From Rhodococcus sp. P1Y (GTDB taxonomy: Bacteria > Actinomycetota > Actinomycetes > Mycobacteriales > Mycobacteriaceae), in contig NZ_CP032762.1 of NCBI RefSeq assembly GCF_003641205.1, positions 2,914,001 through 2,978,000 of the forward strand: 64,000 nucleotides of DNA. The letters run 5' to 3'. Shown in pieces: positions 1-8,065 of the stretch. A program made the position numbers and the translations under genes. How positions within the stretch are numbered: the stretch's first letter is position 1; each line of letters begins with the position of its first letter. The notes under the pieces were generated by a model. It made no database searches and was not told the origin of the DNA. It saw only the letters and a list, made by a program, of their open reading frames with translations.

Positions 1-732
1 CGAGCCATGTACTTCGAGGCGGCAGTCGTACCCGCGCGCGTTGTATCGGGTGTTGGAGACGACGCCGATGGTGCCGTTCTCGAACGTGAGAGTCGTGGTG
101 GCGGTGTCGACATCGCCGTATTCGGTGAACTTGGGATCACCCTGGTTCGATCCTGCCGCGTAGACCTCGGCGACCTCGTGGCCGACGATCCACCGGACGA
201 TGTCGAAATCGTGGACGCTGCAGTCACGGAAGATTCCGCCGGAGACCGCGACGTACTCCAGCGGCGGGGGAGCGGGATCGAGTGTGGTGGAGCGTACGGT
301 GTGCAGCCAACCGAGATCGCCTGACGCCACCGCGCTCTTGGCGGCGGCGAACGCGGGTGCGAACCGGCGGTTGTAGCCGATCTGGACCTGAACGCCACTG
401 GACTCGATGCCCTGGACCACGGCCAGGCTCTCACCCGGCGTCGCGGCGATCGGCTTCTCGCAGAAGACCGGAATTCCGGCGTCCACGCACGCGAGAACTA
501 GCGATGCATGCGCGGGCGTGGCGGCGGCAACGACCACGCCGTCGATTCCGGAGGCGATGAGTGCAGCAGCACTGTCGACTGCCGTGGCACCGAACTTCGT
601 CGCAACGGATTCGGTGACCGAAGATCGCTCGTCGGTCACGACCACGTCGTCGACACCAGGTAGTGAGCTCAGAGTTTCGGTGTGGAAAGCGCCGATTCGG
701 CCGAGGCCGATGACGCCGACGGTTACGCCCAT
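1..732 (-). CDS. Gfo/Idh/MocA family oxidoreductase (inositol dehydrogenase-like), 3' end cut by window
   Basis: NAD(P)-dependent dehydrogenase of sugars or polyols, cytoplasmic. The first 244 residues are in the window and the C-terminus lies beyond base 1. An N-terminal Rossmann motif GVIGLGRIG (residues 6-14), the family EKP signature (92-94) and the catalytic-type Asp170 and His174 in DCSVHDFD are visible. The ATG at 732 is preceded by AAGGA about nine bases upstream. The sequence resembles myo-inositol 2-dehydrogenases (IolG), but substrate cannot be fixed from sequence. It is divergent from a LacI-type regulator 106 bp away, which probably controls it. A second member of the same family lies at 2051-3028. 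Confidence 0.85.
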   Translation of the reverse strand, partial: MGVTVGVIGLGRIGAFHTETLSSLPGVDDVVVTDERSSVTESVATKFGATAVDSAAALIASGIDGVVVAAATPAHASLVLACVDAGIPVFCEKPIAATPGESLAVVQGIESSGVQVQIGYNRRFAPAFAAAKSAVASGDLGWLHTVRSTTLDPAPPPLEYVAVSGGIFRDCSVHDFDIVRWIVGHEVAEVYAAGSNQGDPKFTEYGDVDTATTTLTFENGTIGVVSNTRYNARGYDCRLEVHGS

Positions 733-781
733 CAGAGGTGATCCTTAAGCGGAGAGGAGTTGTAGACCTCGAGTCTGACGG

Positions 782-799
782 TGATCTGCCGTACGATCA
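782..799. promoter_or_regulatory. Inverted repeat in divergent promoter region, candidate LacI-type operator
   Basis: The 106 bp between the oxidoreductase and the regulator contains TGATC (782-786) and its exact complement GATCA (795-799) separated by eight bases. LacI-family proteins bind short dyads of this size near their own promoters, so this is the best operator candidate here. Nothing in the sequence proves binding. Confidence 0.35.
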
Positions 800-838
800 A
801 GGCGTAAAAGCCGTCAAAAACGCCTCAGGGAGCTGCCA

Positions 839-1870
839 GTGACGCACCGATACAAAGTCCGTGAGATCGCCCAGCAAGCAGGGTTGAGCGAAGCGACCGT
901 CGATCGCGTTCTGCATGAAAGGCCAGGGGTTCGCGCGAACACCAGAGCGGAAGTGCAACAGGCTATCTCGGATCTGGACAAGCAGCGGTCGCAACTGCGG
1001 CTGAATGGACGAAAGTTCCTGTTCGACGTCGTCATGCAGACCCCTGCCCGGTTCTCGGCCGAATTCAGAGCGGCAGTCGAAGCGGAACTGCCCATGCTGT
1101 CACCCGCGGTCGTCAGATGCAGGTTTCACTTCAGGGAGACCGAATCGGTCCCGAACATGGTGGAGACACTCGGCAGATTCACGAGTCGTGGTTCGCACGG
1201 AGTGATAGTCAAAGCTCCCGACGATCCGGACGTCGTTGCCGCGATCGATCGACTGGTCGGGATCGGAATACCTGTCGTCACCTATGTCACCGACGTTCCG
1301 GGGAGCGCGCGGGTCAACTACGTGGGGATCGACAACCGCGCGGCGGGGGCGACGGCGGCCTACCTGGTGGACAGTTGGCTGTCCGATGCCGATTCGACGG
1401 TCTTGATCATCTTGACCAGCAACATCTTTCGGAACGAAGGTGAACGCGAGATCGGCTTCAGGACGACGTTGCGCGCCCTGGGAGCCGAGCGAGGCGATCC
1501 TGCGGGGCGACGCGTTGTGGAGATCACCGACAGTGAGGGCCGCGACGAGACCGTCGAGCGCCTCGTAGAACGGGCACTTGCCGACCACCCAGGAATCGAG
1601 GCTGTCTATTCCATCGGAGGCGGCAACACAGGAGCCGTCAGGGCATTCGAGAGAGCGCGTAGGCGCTGTCGCGTGTTCGTGGGGCACGATCTCGACGGTG
1701 ACAATCGCCCGTTGCTGAGATCGGGGGCGCTGTCCGCGGTTCTGCACCACGACCTCCGTGCGGACGCGCGCCTTGCTTGTCGAGTTCTCATGCAGGCGGG
1801 AGGCGGATTCGACGGTGTCGTCGGCGATCGGTCCCGAATACAGGTGCTGACGCGGTTCAATATGCCGTGA
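839..1870 (+). CDS. LacI family transcriptional regulator
   Basis: DNA-binding repressor with a sugar-binding-protein-like effector domain, 343 aa, the usual family length. The helix-turn-helix is at residues 8-28 (VREIAQQAGLSEATVDRVL), followed by the hinge and a periplasmic-binding-protein-like core with a pattern of Ile/Val-rich strands ending at SRIQVLTRF. The start is GTG, with GGGAG seven bases upstream. It is divergent from the Gfo/Idh/MocA gene and upstream of a second one, so it probably senses a sugar or polyol used by these dehydrogenases (inference). Confidence 0.85.
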   Translation: MTHRYKVREIAQQAGLSEATVDRVLHERPGVRANTRAEVQQAISDLDKQRSQLRLNGRKFLFDVVMQTPARFSAEFRAAVEAELPMLSPAVVRCRFHFRETESVPNMVETLGRFTSRGSHGVIVKAPDDPDVVAAIDRLVGIGIPVVTYVTDVPGSARVNYVGIDNRAAGATAAYLVDSWLSDADSTVLIILTSNIFRNEGEREIGFRTTLRALGAERGDPAGRRVVEITDSEGRDETVERLVERALADHPGIEAVYSIGGGNTGAVRAFERARRRCRVFVGHDLDGDNRPLLRSGALSAVLHHDLRADARLACRVLMQAGGGFDGVVGDRSRIQVLTRFNMP

Positions 1871-1906
1871 GTGGCTCCGCCCGTGCGTGAACATGCACCG
1901 CCCGGC

Positions 1907-1979
1907 GTAACTACGCGCGCACGATCAGGTCAGAGGTGGTGAGTGCGTAGTTACGTGGGGAGGTAACTACGCGCGCACG
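1907..1979. repeat. Three-copy hairpin repeat: two direct copies plus one inverted
   Basis: GTAACTACGCGCGCACG occurs at 1907-1923 and again, identical, at 1963-1979. The inverted form GTGCGTAGTTAC lies between them at 1943-1954. The central copy can pair with either outer copy: 1907-1916 with 1945-1954, or 1945-1954 with 1963-1972 (10 bp stem, 8-base loop). The element follows the regulator and precedes the next gene on the same strand, so it may end transcription of the regulator. There is no T-run. Confidence 0.7.
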
Positions 1980-2038
1980 GGCGGGAAGAGCCGCACTCAG
2001 TTCTCATCGAAATGGCCTTTGTCAGGACATTCAGATGT

Positions 2039-2044
2039 AATACT
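2039..2044 (+). promoter_or_regulatory. Possible -10 box, leaderless start of the oxidoreductase
   Basis: AATACT ends six bases before the ATG at 2051. There is no well-spaced Shine-Dalgarno (GGAG lies almost against the ATG). This spacing recurs at other starts in the window and fits a transcript beginning at the start codon. No convincing -35 was found. Confidence 0.35.
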
Positions 2045-2050
2045 CGGAGC

Positions 2051-3028
2051 ATGACTGTACGCGTTGGAATCATCGGTGTCGGCGTCATGGGCGCCGACCA
2101 TGCTCGCAAGATCAACGGCTCGATTTCGGGTGCGGAGGTGTCGGTCGTTGCGGACTTCGACGCCGAACGGGCCAAGTCCGTCGCCGCCGAAATGCGCGAT
2201 GCCGCGGTTGCCGCAGACGGACTCGAACTGATCGCGAGCGATAGTGTCGACGCCGTCATTGTCGCCTCGCACGACTCCACGCACGCTGAGCTCGTTCACG
2301 CCGCGCTCGCTGCGAACAAGCCGGTTCTGTGTGAGAAGCCCTTGGCGCCGACAGCCGAGGAGTGCCGGAAAATCATTGCCGCGCAGGGTGTCCGCAATTT
2401 GATCACCGTCGGTTTCATGCGGCGGTTCGACCCGGCGTACAACGAACTCAAGCGCGCATCGTCTGCCGACAGAATCGGTGAGACTCTCGTCGCACACTGC
2501 GTCAGCCGCAATGTTGTTGCAGGTCCGGGCGACTCGGCGGCGACGATCACCAACTCCGCGATACACGAGCTCGACATCATGCCGTGGTTGCTGGGTTCAC
2601 CGATCTCCGAAGTGAGCTGGCATGCAGGCCGCACCTCGAAGCACTCCGGTATTCGCCAGGATCCGCAGATCATGTTGCTGCGTACCGAATCCGACGTGCT
2701 CATGACCGTCGAACTGTTCGTCAATGCGCGCTACGGCTACGACACGCGGTGTGAGATCGTCGGCGAGGACGGTGTCGCGTCGTTCGCAGTCCCAGCGCAC
2801 GTCATCGTTGACAGCGAACTGAAACGCTCCATCGAGTATCCCCTCGACTGGGTCCCGCGCTACGCCGAGGCATACCGTCTCGAATTGCAGGAATGGATCG
2901 ACTCCATCGAGCAGAACCGGCCGTCGACCCTCGCCGACGCCGATGCCGGACTACGTGCGGGACTCGTCGCCGACGCGCTCGTGCTATCGATGAATTCAGG
3001 TGGCCGCACGGTCGCCGTCGAGTACTGA
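2051..3028 (+). CDS. Gfo/Idh/MocA family oxidoreductase
   Basis: NAD(P)-dependent dehydrogenase, 325 aa and full length. Rossmann motif GIIGVGVMG is at residues 6-14, EKP at 95-97, and the active-site His is in NSAIHELDIMPW. The reading frame extends upstream to 2012, but ATG 2051 is chosen because the Rossmann strand normally begins within a few residues of the start. It resembles inositol 2-dehydrogenases and scyllo-inositol dehydrogenases. It is followed 44 bp later by an aldo/keto reductase on the same strand, so the two may share a transcript. Exact substrate unknown. Confidence 0.85.
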   Translation: MTVRVGIIGVGVMGADHARKINGSISGAEVSVVADFDAERAKSVAAEMRDAAVAADGLELIASDSVDAVIVASHDSTHAELVHAALAANKPVLCEKPLAPTAEECRKIIAAQGVRNLITVGFMRRFDPAYNELKRASSADRIGETLVAHCVSRNVVAGPGDSAATITNSAIHELDIMPWLLGSPISEVSWHAGRTSKHSGIRQDPQIMLLRTESDVLMTVELFVNARYGYDTRCEIVGEDGVASFAVPAHVIVDSELKRSIEYPLDWVPRYAEAYRLELQEWIDSIEQNRPSTLADADAGLRAGLVADALVLSMNSGGRTVAVEY

Positions 3029-3072
3029 GCCACGACACAGAGGCTGAGTCACAACACATCTTGGAGGCACCC

Positions 3073-3900
3073 ATGACACCGACAGTCACTCTGAACGATG
3101 GAACAGAGCTTCCCGCGCTCGGCCTCGGCACGGTCGAAGCCGACGGCGAGGACATGGCGGCGACAGTGACCGCCGCCTTGGATTCCGGGTATCGGCTCAT
3201 CGACACCGCACTCAGCTACGGAACTGAGCCTGGTGTCGGACGCGCCGTCGCTGCGTCGACCGTCCCTCGCGAAGACATCCGCATCACGACGAAGATTCCC
3301 GGCCGATTCCACGGATACGACGAGGCCAAGGAGTCAGCCCGATCGTCGTTGAACGATCTGGGCGTCGACTATATCGATCTGTTGCTCATCCACTGGCCGC
3401 TGCCGAAGGTGGACAAGTACGTCGACACCTGGCGCGCGATGATCGATCTGCAGAAGGATGGTCTGGTCAAATCGATCGGTGTCTCGAATTTCACTGCTGC
3501 GCACCTGGATCGACTGGAGGCGGAGACTTCGGTCGTGCCGTCGGTCAACCAGATCGAGCTGCATCCGTACTTCCCACAGGCAGAACTCCGCGCCTACCAC
3601 GCGCAGCACGGCATCGTGACCGAGAGTTGGAGCCCCCTGGGGCGTGGTTCGGAACTTCTGAAGGCATCTCCGGTTGCCGACGCCGCCCACGCTCACGGTG
3701 TCTCGCCCGGTCAGGTCGTGCTGCGGTGGCACGTGCAACTCGGCGCGATTCCGTTGCCGAAGTCGTCCAACCCCGATCGGCAGAAGCAGAACCTCGACGT
3801 TTTCGGCTTCGAACTCACCGACGAGGAGGTCGCTGCTATCTCGGGTTTGGAACGCGGTCGAATCTGGGATCAGGATCCCGACATCTACGAGGAGTTCTGA
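3073..3900 (+). CDS. Aldo/keto reductase (2,5-diketo-D-gluconate reductase type)
   Basis: NADPH-dependent carbonyl reductase, 275 aa, a single TIM barrel. The catalytic tetrad is visible: Asp44 and Tyr49 in DTALSYGTE, Lys74 in TTKIP, and His107 in LIHWPLP. The C-terminal cofactor region carries IPLPKSSNPDR. ATG 3073 follows a good GGAGG (3063-3067), and a longer frame starting at 2893 overlaps the previous gene and is rejected. The preceding oxidoreductase suggests sugar or polyol interconversion. It is convergent with the IclR gene at 3976. Confidence 0.88.
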   Translation: MTPTVTLNDGTELPALGLGTVEADGEDMAATVTAALDSGYRLIDTALSYGTEPGVGRAVAASTVPREDIRITTKIPGRFHGYDEAKESARSSLNDLGVDYIDLLLIHWPLPKVDKYVDTWRAMIDLQKDGLVKSIGVSNFTAAHLDRLEAETSVVPSVNQIELHPYFPQAELRAYHAQHGIVTESWSPLGRGSELLKASPVADAAHAHGVSPGQVVLRWHVQLGAIPLPKSSNPDRQKQNLDVFGFELTDEEVAAISGLERGRIWDQDPDIYEEF

Positions 3901-3975
3901 GCGCCGCGCCGGGTGTATCCATGAGCCTCGCCGTACTCGGCGGGCCGCTGCTGCCGAAGGGCGCGGGACGAGCGG

Positions 3976-4707
3976 TCACGGCAGTGGCCCGCTGACTGCT
4001 GCCGACAGTGCATCCTTCAGTGCGCCGAGAGGTATGCGAGCGCCGACGCGGGAACGGGTGAGAGCGACCGCGGCCACTACTTCTCCGTCGCGAACCAGGG
4101 GAACAGCAACCGATTCGAGATCAGGGCGGAGGGTTCCGCTCGGGCCTACCGCGATTCCGGTACGGCGGATGGTGTCCAGCTCGTCGAGAAGAATCATCGT
4201 CCGTTCCGGATCCTCGCGGAGATTCTCGGCGGCCCACTCCCGGCGGGGTCGCTCCGGCATATAGGCCAGCAGGACACGTCCGCCTGCGGTGGCGGGCAGG
4301 GGGTAGCGCCATCGTGTCGTGTCGACGAATGCCGCTGCGTCGGTGAGGCCGACGGATTCGATATTGACGGCGTCGTCGCCGATTCGGACGACGAGCAACG
4401 CGGCCGCACCGGTTCGCTCGTGAAGTTCGGCCAGGCGGGACCGTGAGAAATCCGCGATGGCCGTGCGACCCGATCGCCGTTCGAGCACCGCCGACAACGG
4501 TCCGACCGTGTATCTCCCATCTCGCTCGTCGAGAAACCCCGACGCGACGAGTCCGTACGCGAGCTTCTGCACAGACGACAGAGGCGCGTCGATGGAACGG
4601 GCAAGCTCGGTCAGCGTGAGCCCGCGCGGTTCGGTCGTGGCCGCGCCGAGCAGCGCTGCGATCCGGTCGACCGCTCGATGGTGGGGGCGGCGTTTGTCTT
4701 CGGCCAT
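3976..4707 (-). CDS. IclR family transcriptional regulator
   Basis: Winged-helix regulator of 243 aa. The N-terminal helix-turn-helix (about residues 12-60, with LTLTELARSIDAPLSSVQKL) is followed by a GAF-like effector domain from about 80. It is divergent from the CoA-transferase and acyl-CoA dehydrogenase pair at 4813-7205. IclR proteins usually control catabolic genes next to them, so it is the likely regulator of that pair. Start ATG 4707, the first ATG after an upstream stop. Confidence 0.88.
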   Translation of the reverse strand: MAEDKRRPHHRAVDRIAALLGAATTEPRGLTLTELARSIDAPLSSVQKLAYGLVASGFLDERDGRYTVGPLSAVLERRSGRTAIADFSRSRLAELHERTGAAALLVVRIGDDAVNIESVGLTDAAAFVDTTRWRYPLPATAGGRVLLAYMPERPRREWAAENLREDPERTMILLDELDTIRRTGIAVGPSGTLRPDLESVAVPLVRDGEVVAAVALTRSRVGARIPLGALKDALSAAVSGPLP

Positions 4708-4736
4708 TGATCGATTCTATCTATATAGGTATGGCG

Positions 4737-4756
4737 GTTAATACATTGCGTATAAC
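4737..4756. promoter_or_regulatory. Imperfect inverted repeat, candidate IclR operator
   Basis: GTTAATAC (4737-4744) and GTATAAC (4750-4756) form an AT-rich near-palindrome around ATTGC, midway between the divergent IclR and CoA-transferase starts. IclR-family operators are typically AT-containing dyads of about this length. Binding is inferred only from position and symmetry. Confidence 0.45.
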
Positions 4757-4812
4757 TTGTTAGCGTAGGTAATGTTGTGTGCATCGGTCGGGGGAGACAT
4801 CAGGAGGAGCTC

Positions 4813-6003
4813 ATGAGCACACAGGGACCGCTCGAAGGCATTCGGGTGATCGATCTCGCCACCGTCGTCATGGGGCCGTATGCGGCGCAGATACTCGGTG
4901 ACCTGGGAGCCGACGTCGTCAAAGTGGAGTCGCCCACCGGTGACTCCACCCGGCGGTCGGTACCTCGCCGCGGCGACGGAATGGGTGCGCTCGCGCTCAA
5001 CGTCAACCGAAACAAGCGCAGCGTCATGCTCGACCTCAAGACCGAAGGCGGAAAGAACGATCTGCATCGGCTGCTGGCCGATGCGGATGTACTCGTCACC
5101 AACATGCGACCGGGCGCGCTGGCGCGGCTCGGCTTCGATTACGAATCGCTGAAGGACCGCTACCCGAGCCTGGTCTACACGAGCGCGCAGGGGTTCCGGT
5201 CCGACTCCGACCTTGCCGATCACGCTGCGTACGACGAGATCGTCCAAGCGGCCAGCGGGTTGACCGACCTCATGCGGCGCGCGACCGGTAAGGCCAACTA
5301 CGTTCCGACGATTCTGGCCGACAAGGTCTGCGCCCTGACCATCGTCTACTCCACGCTGGCAGCTGTCGTCCACCTGCGTGCAACCGGGGAGGGGCAGCAC
5401 ATCGAGGTGCCGATGACCGACACCATGCTCGCGTTCAATCTCGTCGAACATCTGGGCGGCCACACCTTCGAACCGCCCGTGGGGCCAACGGGGTTCTACC
5501 GGTCACTCAGTGCGAATCACGGTGCCGTGCAGACGAAGGACGGGTGGGCGTGCATCCTGCCGTACAGCCCGGCCAACGTGCACGACTTCTTCGACGCCTC
5601 TGGCCACGGGGACCTCAACGACGATCCTCGGTTCTCGACGTGGCAGGCCGTTCTCGACGATATGGGCGAGCTGTACGGGGCGATCGAGGCGATCGCTCCG
5701 GAGCGGACCACGGCGGAGTGGGAAAGTCTGTGCGCGTCGTACAGCATTCCGATGGCTGCGGTTCTCGACATGGAGAACGCGTCGGATTCGCGCTACGTAC
5801 AAGACGGTCATCTCCTCGATGTCGCCGAGCATCCCACTGAGGGTGCCTACCGAGCCGTCGGAATCCCCATGCGGTTCAGCAAGACTCCGCTGTCGATTCG
5901 TCGCCCGGCCCCCGGCCTGGGTGAGCACAACGACGAGGTGTTCGCCGAGCTGAATCGGGTATCAGTGGAGTCGACCGACAGGACAAAGGAGTCCCTCTCA
6001 TGA
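4813..6003 (+). CDS. CaiB/BaiF family III CoA-transferase
   Basis: Transfers CoA between a donor thioester and a carboxylic acid, 396 aa. N-terminal GIRVIDLATVVMGPYA and the Asp of AAYDEIVQAASGL (the family's catalytic Asp) are visible. ATG 4813 follows GGAGGAG, and an upstream GTG in frame has no such site. The stop overlaps the start of the acyl-CoA dehydrogenase by four bases (ATGA), so the two are translationally coupled. Together they can activate and then oxidise an organic acid. Glutarate is an attractive substrate because the partner resembles glutaryl-CoA dehydrogenases, but this is inference. Confidence 0.87.
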   Translation: MSTQGPLEGIRVIDLATVVMGPYAAQILGDLGADVVKVESPTGDSTRRSVPRRGDGMGALALNVNRNKRSVMLDLKTEGGKNDLHRLLADADVLVTNMRPGALARLGFDYESLKDRYPSLVYTSAQGFRSDSDLADHAAYDEIVQAASGLTDLMRRATGKANYVPTILADKVCALTIVYSTLAAVVHLRATGEGQHIEVPMTDTMLAFNLVEHLGGHTFEPPVGPTGFYRSLSANHGAVQTKDGWACILPYSPANVHDFFDASGHGDLNDDPRFSTWQAVLDDMGELYGAIEAIAPERTTAEWESLCASYSIPMAAVLDMENASDSRYVQDGHLLDVAEHPTEGAYRAVGIPMRFSKTPLSIRRPAPGLGEHNDEVFAELNRVSVESTDRTKESLS

Positions 6004-7205
6004 GTAAGCACGACCCGCTCGGACCGCTCGAACCTGATTTCCTCGCCGCTGATCTGTTCGGTTACCAAGGCATTCTGACCGACGACGAAGCCGAGATCGT
6101 GCTGAAGGTGCGGGATTTTCTGGCCGCCGAGGTCGCGCCACGGGCCAACGAGTTCTGGGAGAAGGCCCAGTCGCCTGTGCACTTGCTCCCGAAGATCGCC
6201 GAGCTCGAGATCACCGGACTCGGATACGAATTCGAGGGACGCACGCCGGCACGCAAAGTGCTCACCGGGTGGCTCGGCATGGAGTTCTCACGAATCGACC
6301 CGTCGACGGGGACGATGTTCAGCGTGCACAGCGGGCTGGCGATGAGCAGTATCTCGATACTCGGGTCCGAGGAACAGCGCGAGCGCTGGCTGCCGTCCAT
6401 GCGCCGCATGGAAAAGATCGGTGCCTTCGGGCTGTCCGAACCTCACGGCGGTTCCGACGTGTCGGGCGGACTGGAGACCACCGCTCGCCTCGACGGAGAC
6501 CACTGGATTCTGAACGGCAGCAAACGATGGATCGGCAACGCAACGTTCGCCGACCTGATCATTGTGTTCGCGAAGGACGAAGCCGACGGCGAGGTCAAAG
6601 GATTCGTCGTGGAGAAGGAGTTCGACGGCTTCCGCGCCGAGAAGATCGAAGGGAAGTACTCGCTCCGTGCCGTCGAAAATGCGGATGTATATCTGGAGGA
6701 ATGCCGAGTCCCGGTGGCCAACAAGCTCGAACACGCGAACTCGTTCGCCGATACGTCCAAGGTGCTGCGCCTGACGCGAGGCGGCGTTGCGTGGGGAGCG
6801 GTAGGCGTCATGATCGGCGCGTTCGAGCGGGCTGTTGCGTACGCCCAGGAACGTGAGCAGTTCGGCAAGCCGATCGCGTCGTTCCAGCTCATCTCGGACC
6901 TCATCGCACGGATGGCGGGCAACATCACCGCGTGCCTCGGCATGGCATTGCGGGTGTCGCAGCTACAGGACGCAGGCATCCACTACGACGAGCATGCGGC
7001 GTTGTCCAAAACTTATTGCACGACGCGTCTGCGTGAGGTCGTCGGCTGGGCCCGAGAGATCATGGGCGGCAACGGAATCCTGATCGAGCACGACGTGATT
7101 CGTTACTTCACCGACGCCGAAGCCCTGTACTCGTACGAGGGAACCTCGCAGATGAACAACCTCATCGTGGGCAGGGGAGTGACGGGATTCAGCGCGTTCG
7201 TCTGA
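6000..7205 (+). CDS. Acyl-CoA dehydrogenase (glutaryl-CoA dehydrogenase-like)
   Basis: FAD-dependent alpha,beta-dehydrogenase of acyl-CoA, 401 aa. The three-domain acyl-CoA dehydrogenase fold is recognisable: helical N-terminus, FAD-contact stretch FGLSEPHGGSDVSG (about 144-157), and C-terminal AREIMGGNGI followed by LYSYEGTSQ, whose Glu is the catalytic base. The order and the YEGT position match the glutaryl-CoA dehydrogenase branch. Starts within the stop codon of the CoA-transferase. Convergent with sdhB across a long hairpin. Confidence 0.87.
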   Translation: MSKHDPLGPLEPDFLAADLFGYQGILTDDEAEIVLKVRDFLAAEVAPRANEFWEKAQSPVHLLPKIAELEITGLGYEFEGRTPARKVLTGWLGMEFSRIDPSTGTMFSVHSGLAMSSISILGSEEQRERWLPSMRRMEKIGAFGLSEPHGGSDVSGGLETTARLDGDHWILNGSKRWIGNATFADLIIVFAKDEADGEVKGFVVEKEFDGFRAEKIEGKYSLRAVENADVYLEECRVPVANKLEHANSFADTSKVLRLTRGGVAWGAVGVMIGAFERAVAYAQEREQFGKPIASFQLISDLIARMAGNITACLGMALRVSQLQDAGIHYDEHAALSKTYCTTRLREVVGWAREIMGGNGILIEHDVIRYFTDAEALYSYEGTSQMNNLIVGRGVTGFSAFV

Positions 7206-7220
7206 CCGTCCCCCCAGAAT

Positions 7221-7271
7221 GCAAACAAGGTCCATTCATACGATCAAATCGTATGAATGGACCTTGTTTGC
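7221..7271. terminator. Perfect 24 bp hairpin between convergent genes
   Basis: Bases 7221-7244 are exactly complementary to 7248-7271, with a three-base CAA loop. The structure lies between the stop of the acyl-CoA dehydrogenase (7205) and the stop of sdhB (7282), so it can act as a bidirectional terminator. It is far longer than a usual intrinsic terminator stem and has only short T stretches at its edges. Confidence 0.8.
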
Positions 7272-7281
7272 GAGTGAGATT

Positions 7282-8064
7282 CTAGCGAGCGAACAACAGC
7301 GCTCGCTTGACTTCCTGGATTGCCTTGGTCACCTGGATGCCGCGGGGACATGCGTCGGTGCAGTTGAAGGTGGTGCGGCAGCGCCACACACCCTCGACGT
7401 CGTTGAGGATGTCCAGACGCTCGGAGGCACCTTCGTCGCGGCTGTCGAAGATGAACCGGTGCGCGTTGACGATCGCAGCCGGACCGAAGTAGCTGCCGTC
7501 GCTCCAGAAGACCGGGCACGACGTGGTGCAGCAAGCACACAGGATGCACTTGGTCGTATCGTCGAACCGTGCGCGGTCGGCGGCGGACTGAATCCGCTCC
7601 CGAGTCGGCTCGTTACCCGTCGTCATGAGGAACGGCTTGACGGCGCGGAACGCGTCGAAGAACGGCTCCATGTTGACGATGAGGTCCTTCTCGACCGGTA
7701 GACCCCTGATGGGCTCGATTGTGATGTTGAGGGTCTTCGACGAGTCCTTCGGGAGCATGTCACGCATCAGCACCTTGCAGGCGAGACGGTTGACCCCGTT
7801 GATGCGCATCGCGTCACTGCCGCAGACTCCGTGCGCGCACGAACGACGGAAGGTGAGCGTGCCGTCGAGGTAGCCCTTGACGTAGTGCAACAGGTTGAGC
7901 AGACGATCCGTCGGCAGCGTGGGCACCTGGAAGGTGTCCCACCGTTGTCCGTCGCCGCTCTCGGGGTTGAACCGAGCGATCTTGAGCGTGACCATGACTG
8001 CTTCGTCCGGTACGGGAGGCAGATCGTTCTGATCGGATTTCTTGTCCAGTGTGGGTGCGCTCAT
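7282..8064 (-). CDS. sdhB: Succinate dehydrogenase iron-sulfur subunit
   Basis: Carries electrons from SdhA FAD to quinone in complex II, at the inner face of the membrane, 260 aa. The [2Fe-2S] region reads SCAHGVCGSDAM, in which Asp replaces the third Cys; as I recall, the same substitution occurs in mycobacterial SdhB. The [4Fe-4S] motif is CILCACCTTSCP and the [3Fe-4S] region is CRTTFNCTDACPRGI. Last gene of sdhCDAB, starting one base after the sdhA stop. Confidence 0.96.
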   Translation of the reverse strand: MSAPTLDKKSDQNDLPPVPDEAVMVTLKIARFNPESGDGQRWDTFQVPTLPTDRLLNLLHYVKGYLDGTLTFRRSCAHGVCGSDAMRINGVNRLACKVLMRDMLPKDSSKTLNITIEPIRGLPVEKDLIVNMEPFFDAFRAVKPFLMTTGNEPTRERIQSAADRARFDDTTKCILCACCTTSCPVFWSDGSYFGPAAIVNAHRFIFDSRDEGASERLDILNDVEGVWRCRTTFNCTDACPRGIQVTKAIQEVKRALLFAR

Positions 8065-8065
8065 G

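Noticed and set aside
3922..3996. Possible 24-codon ORF between the aldo/keto reductase and IclR gene
   Set aside because: Short, no Shine-Dalgarno, and it overlaps the end of the IclR gene; more likely part of a convergent terminator region.
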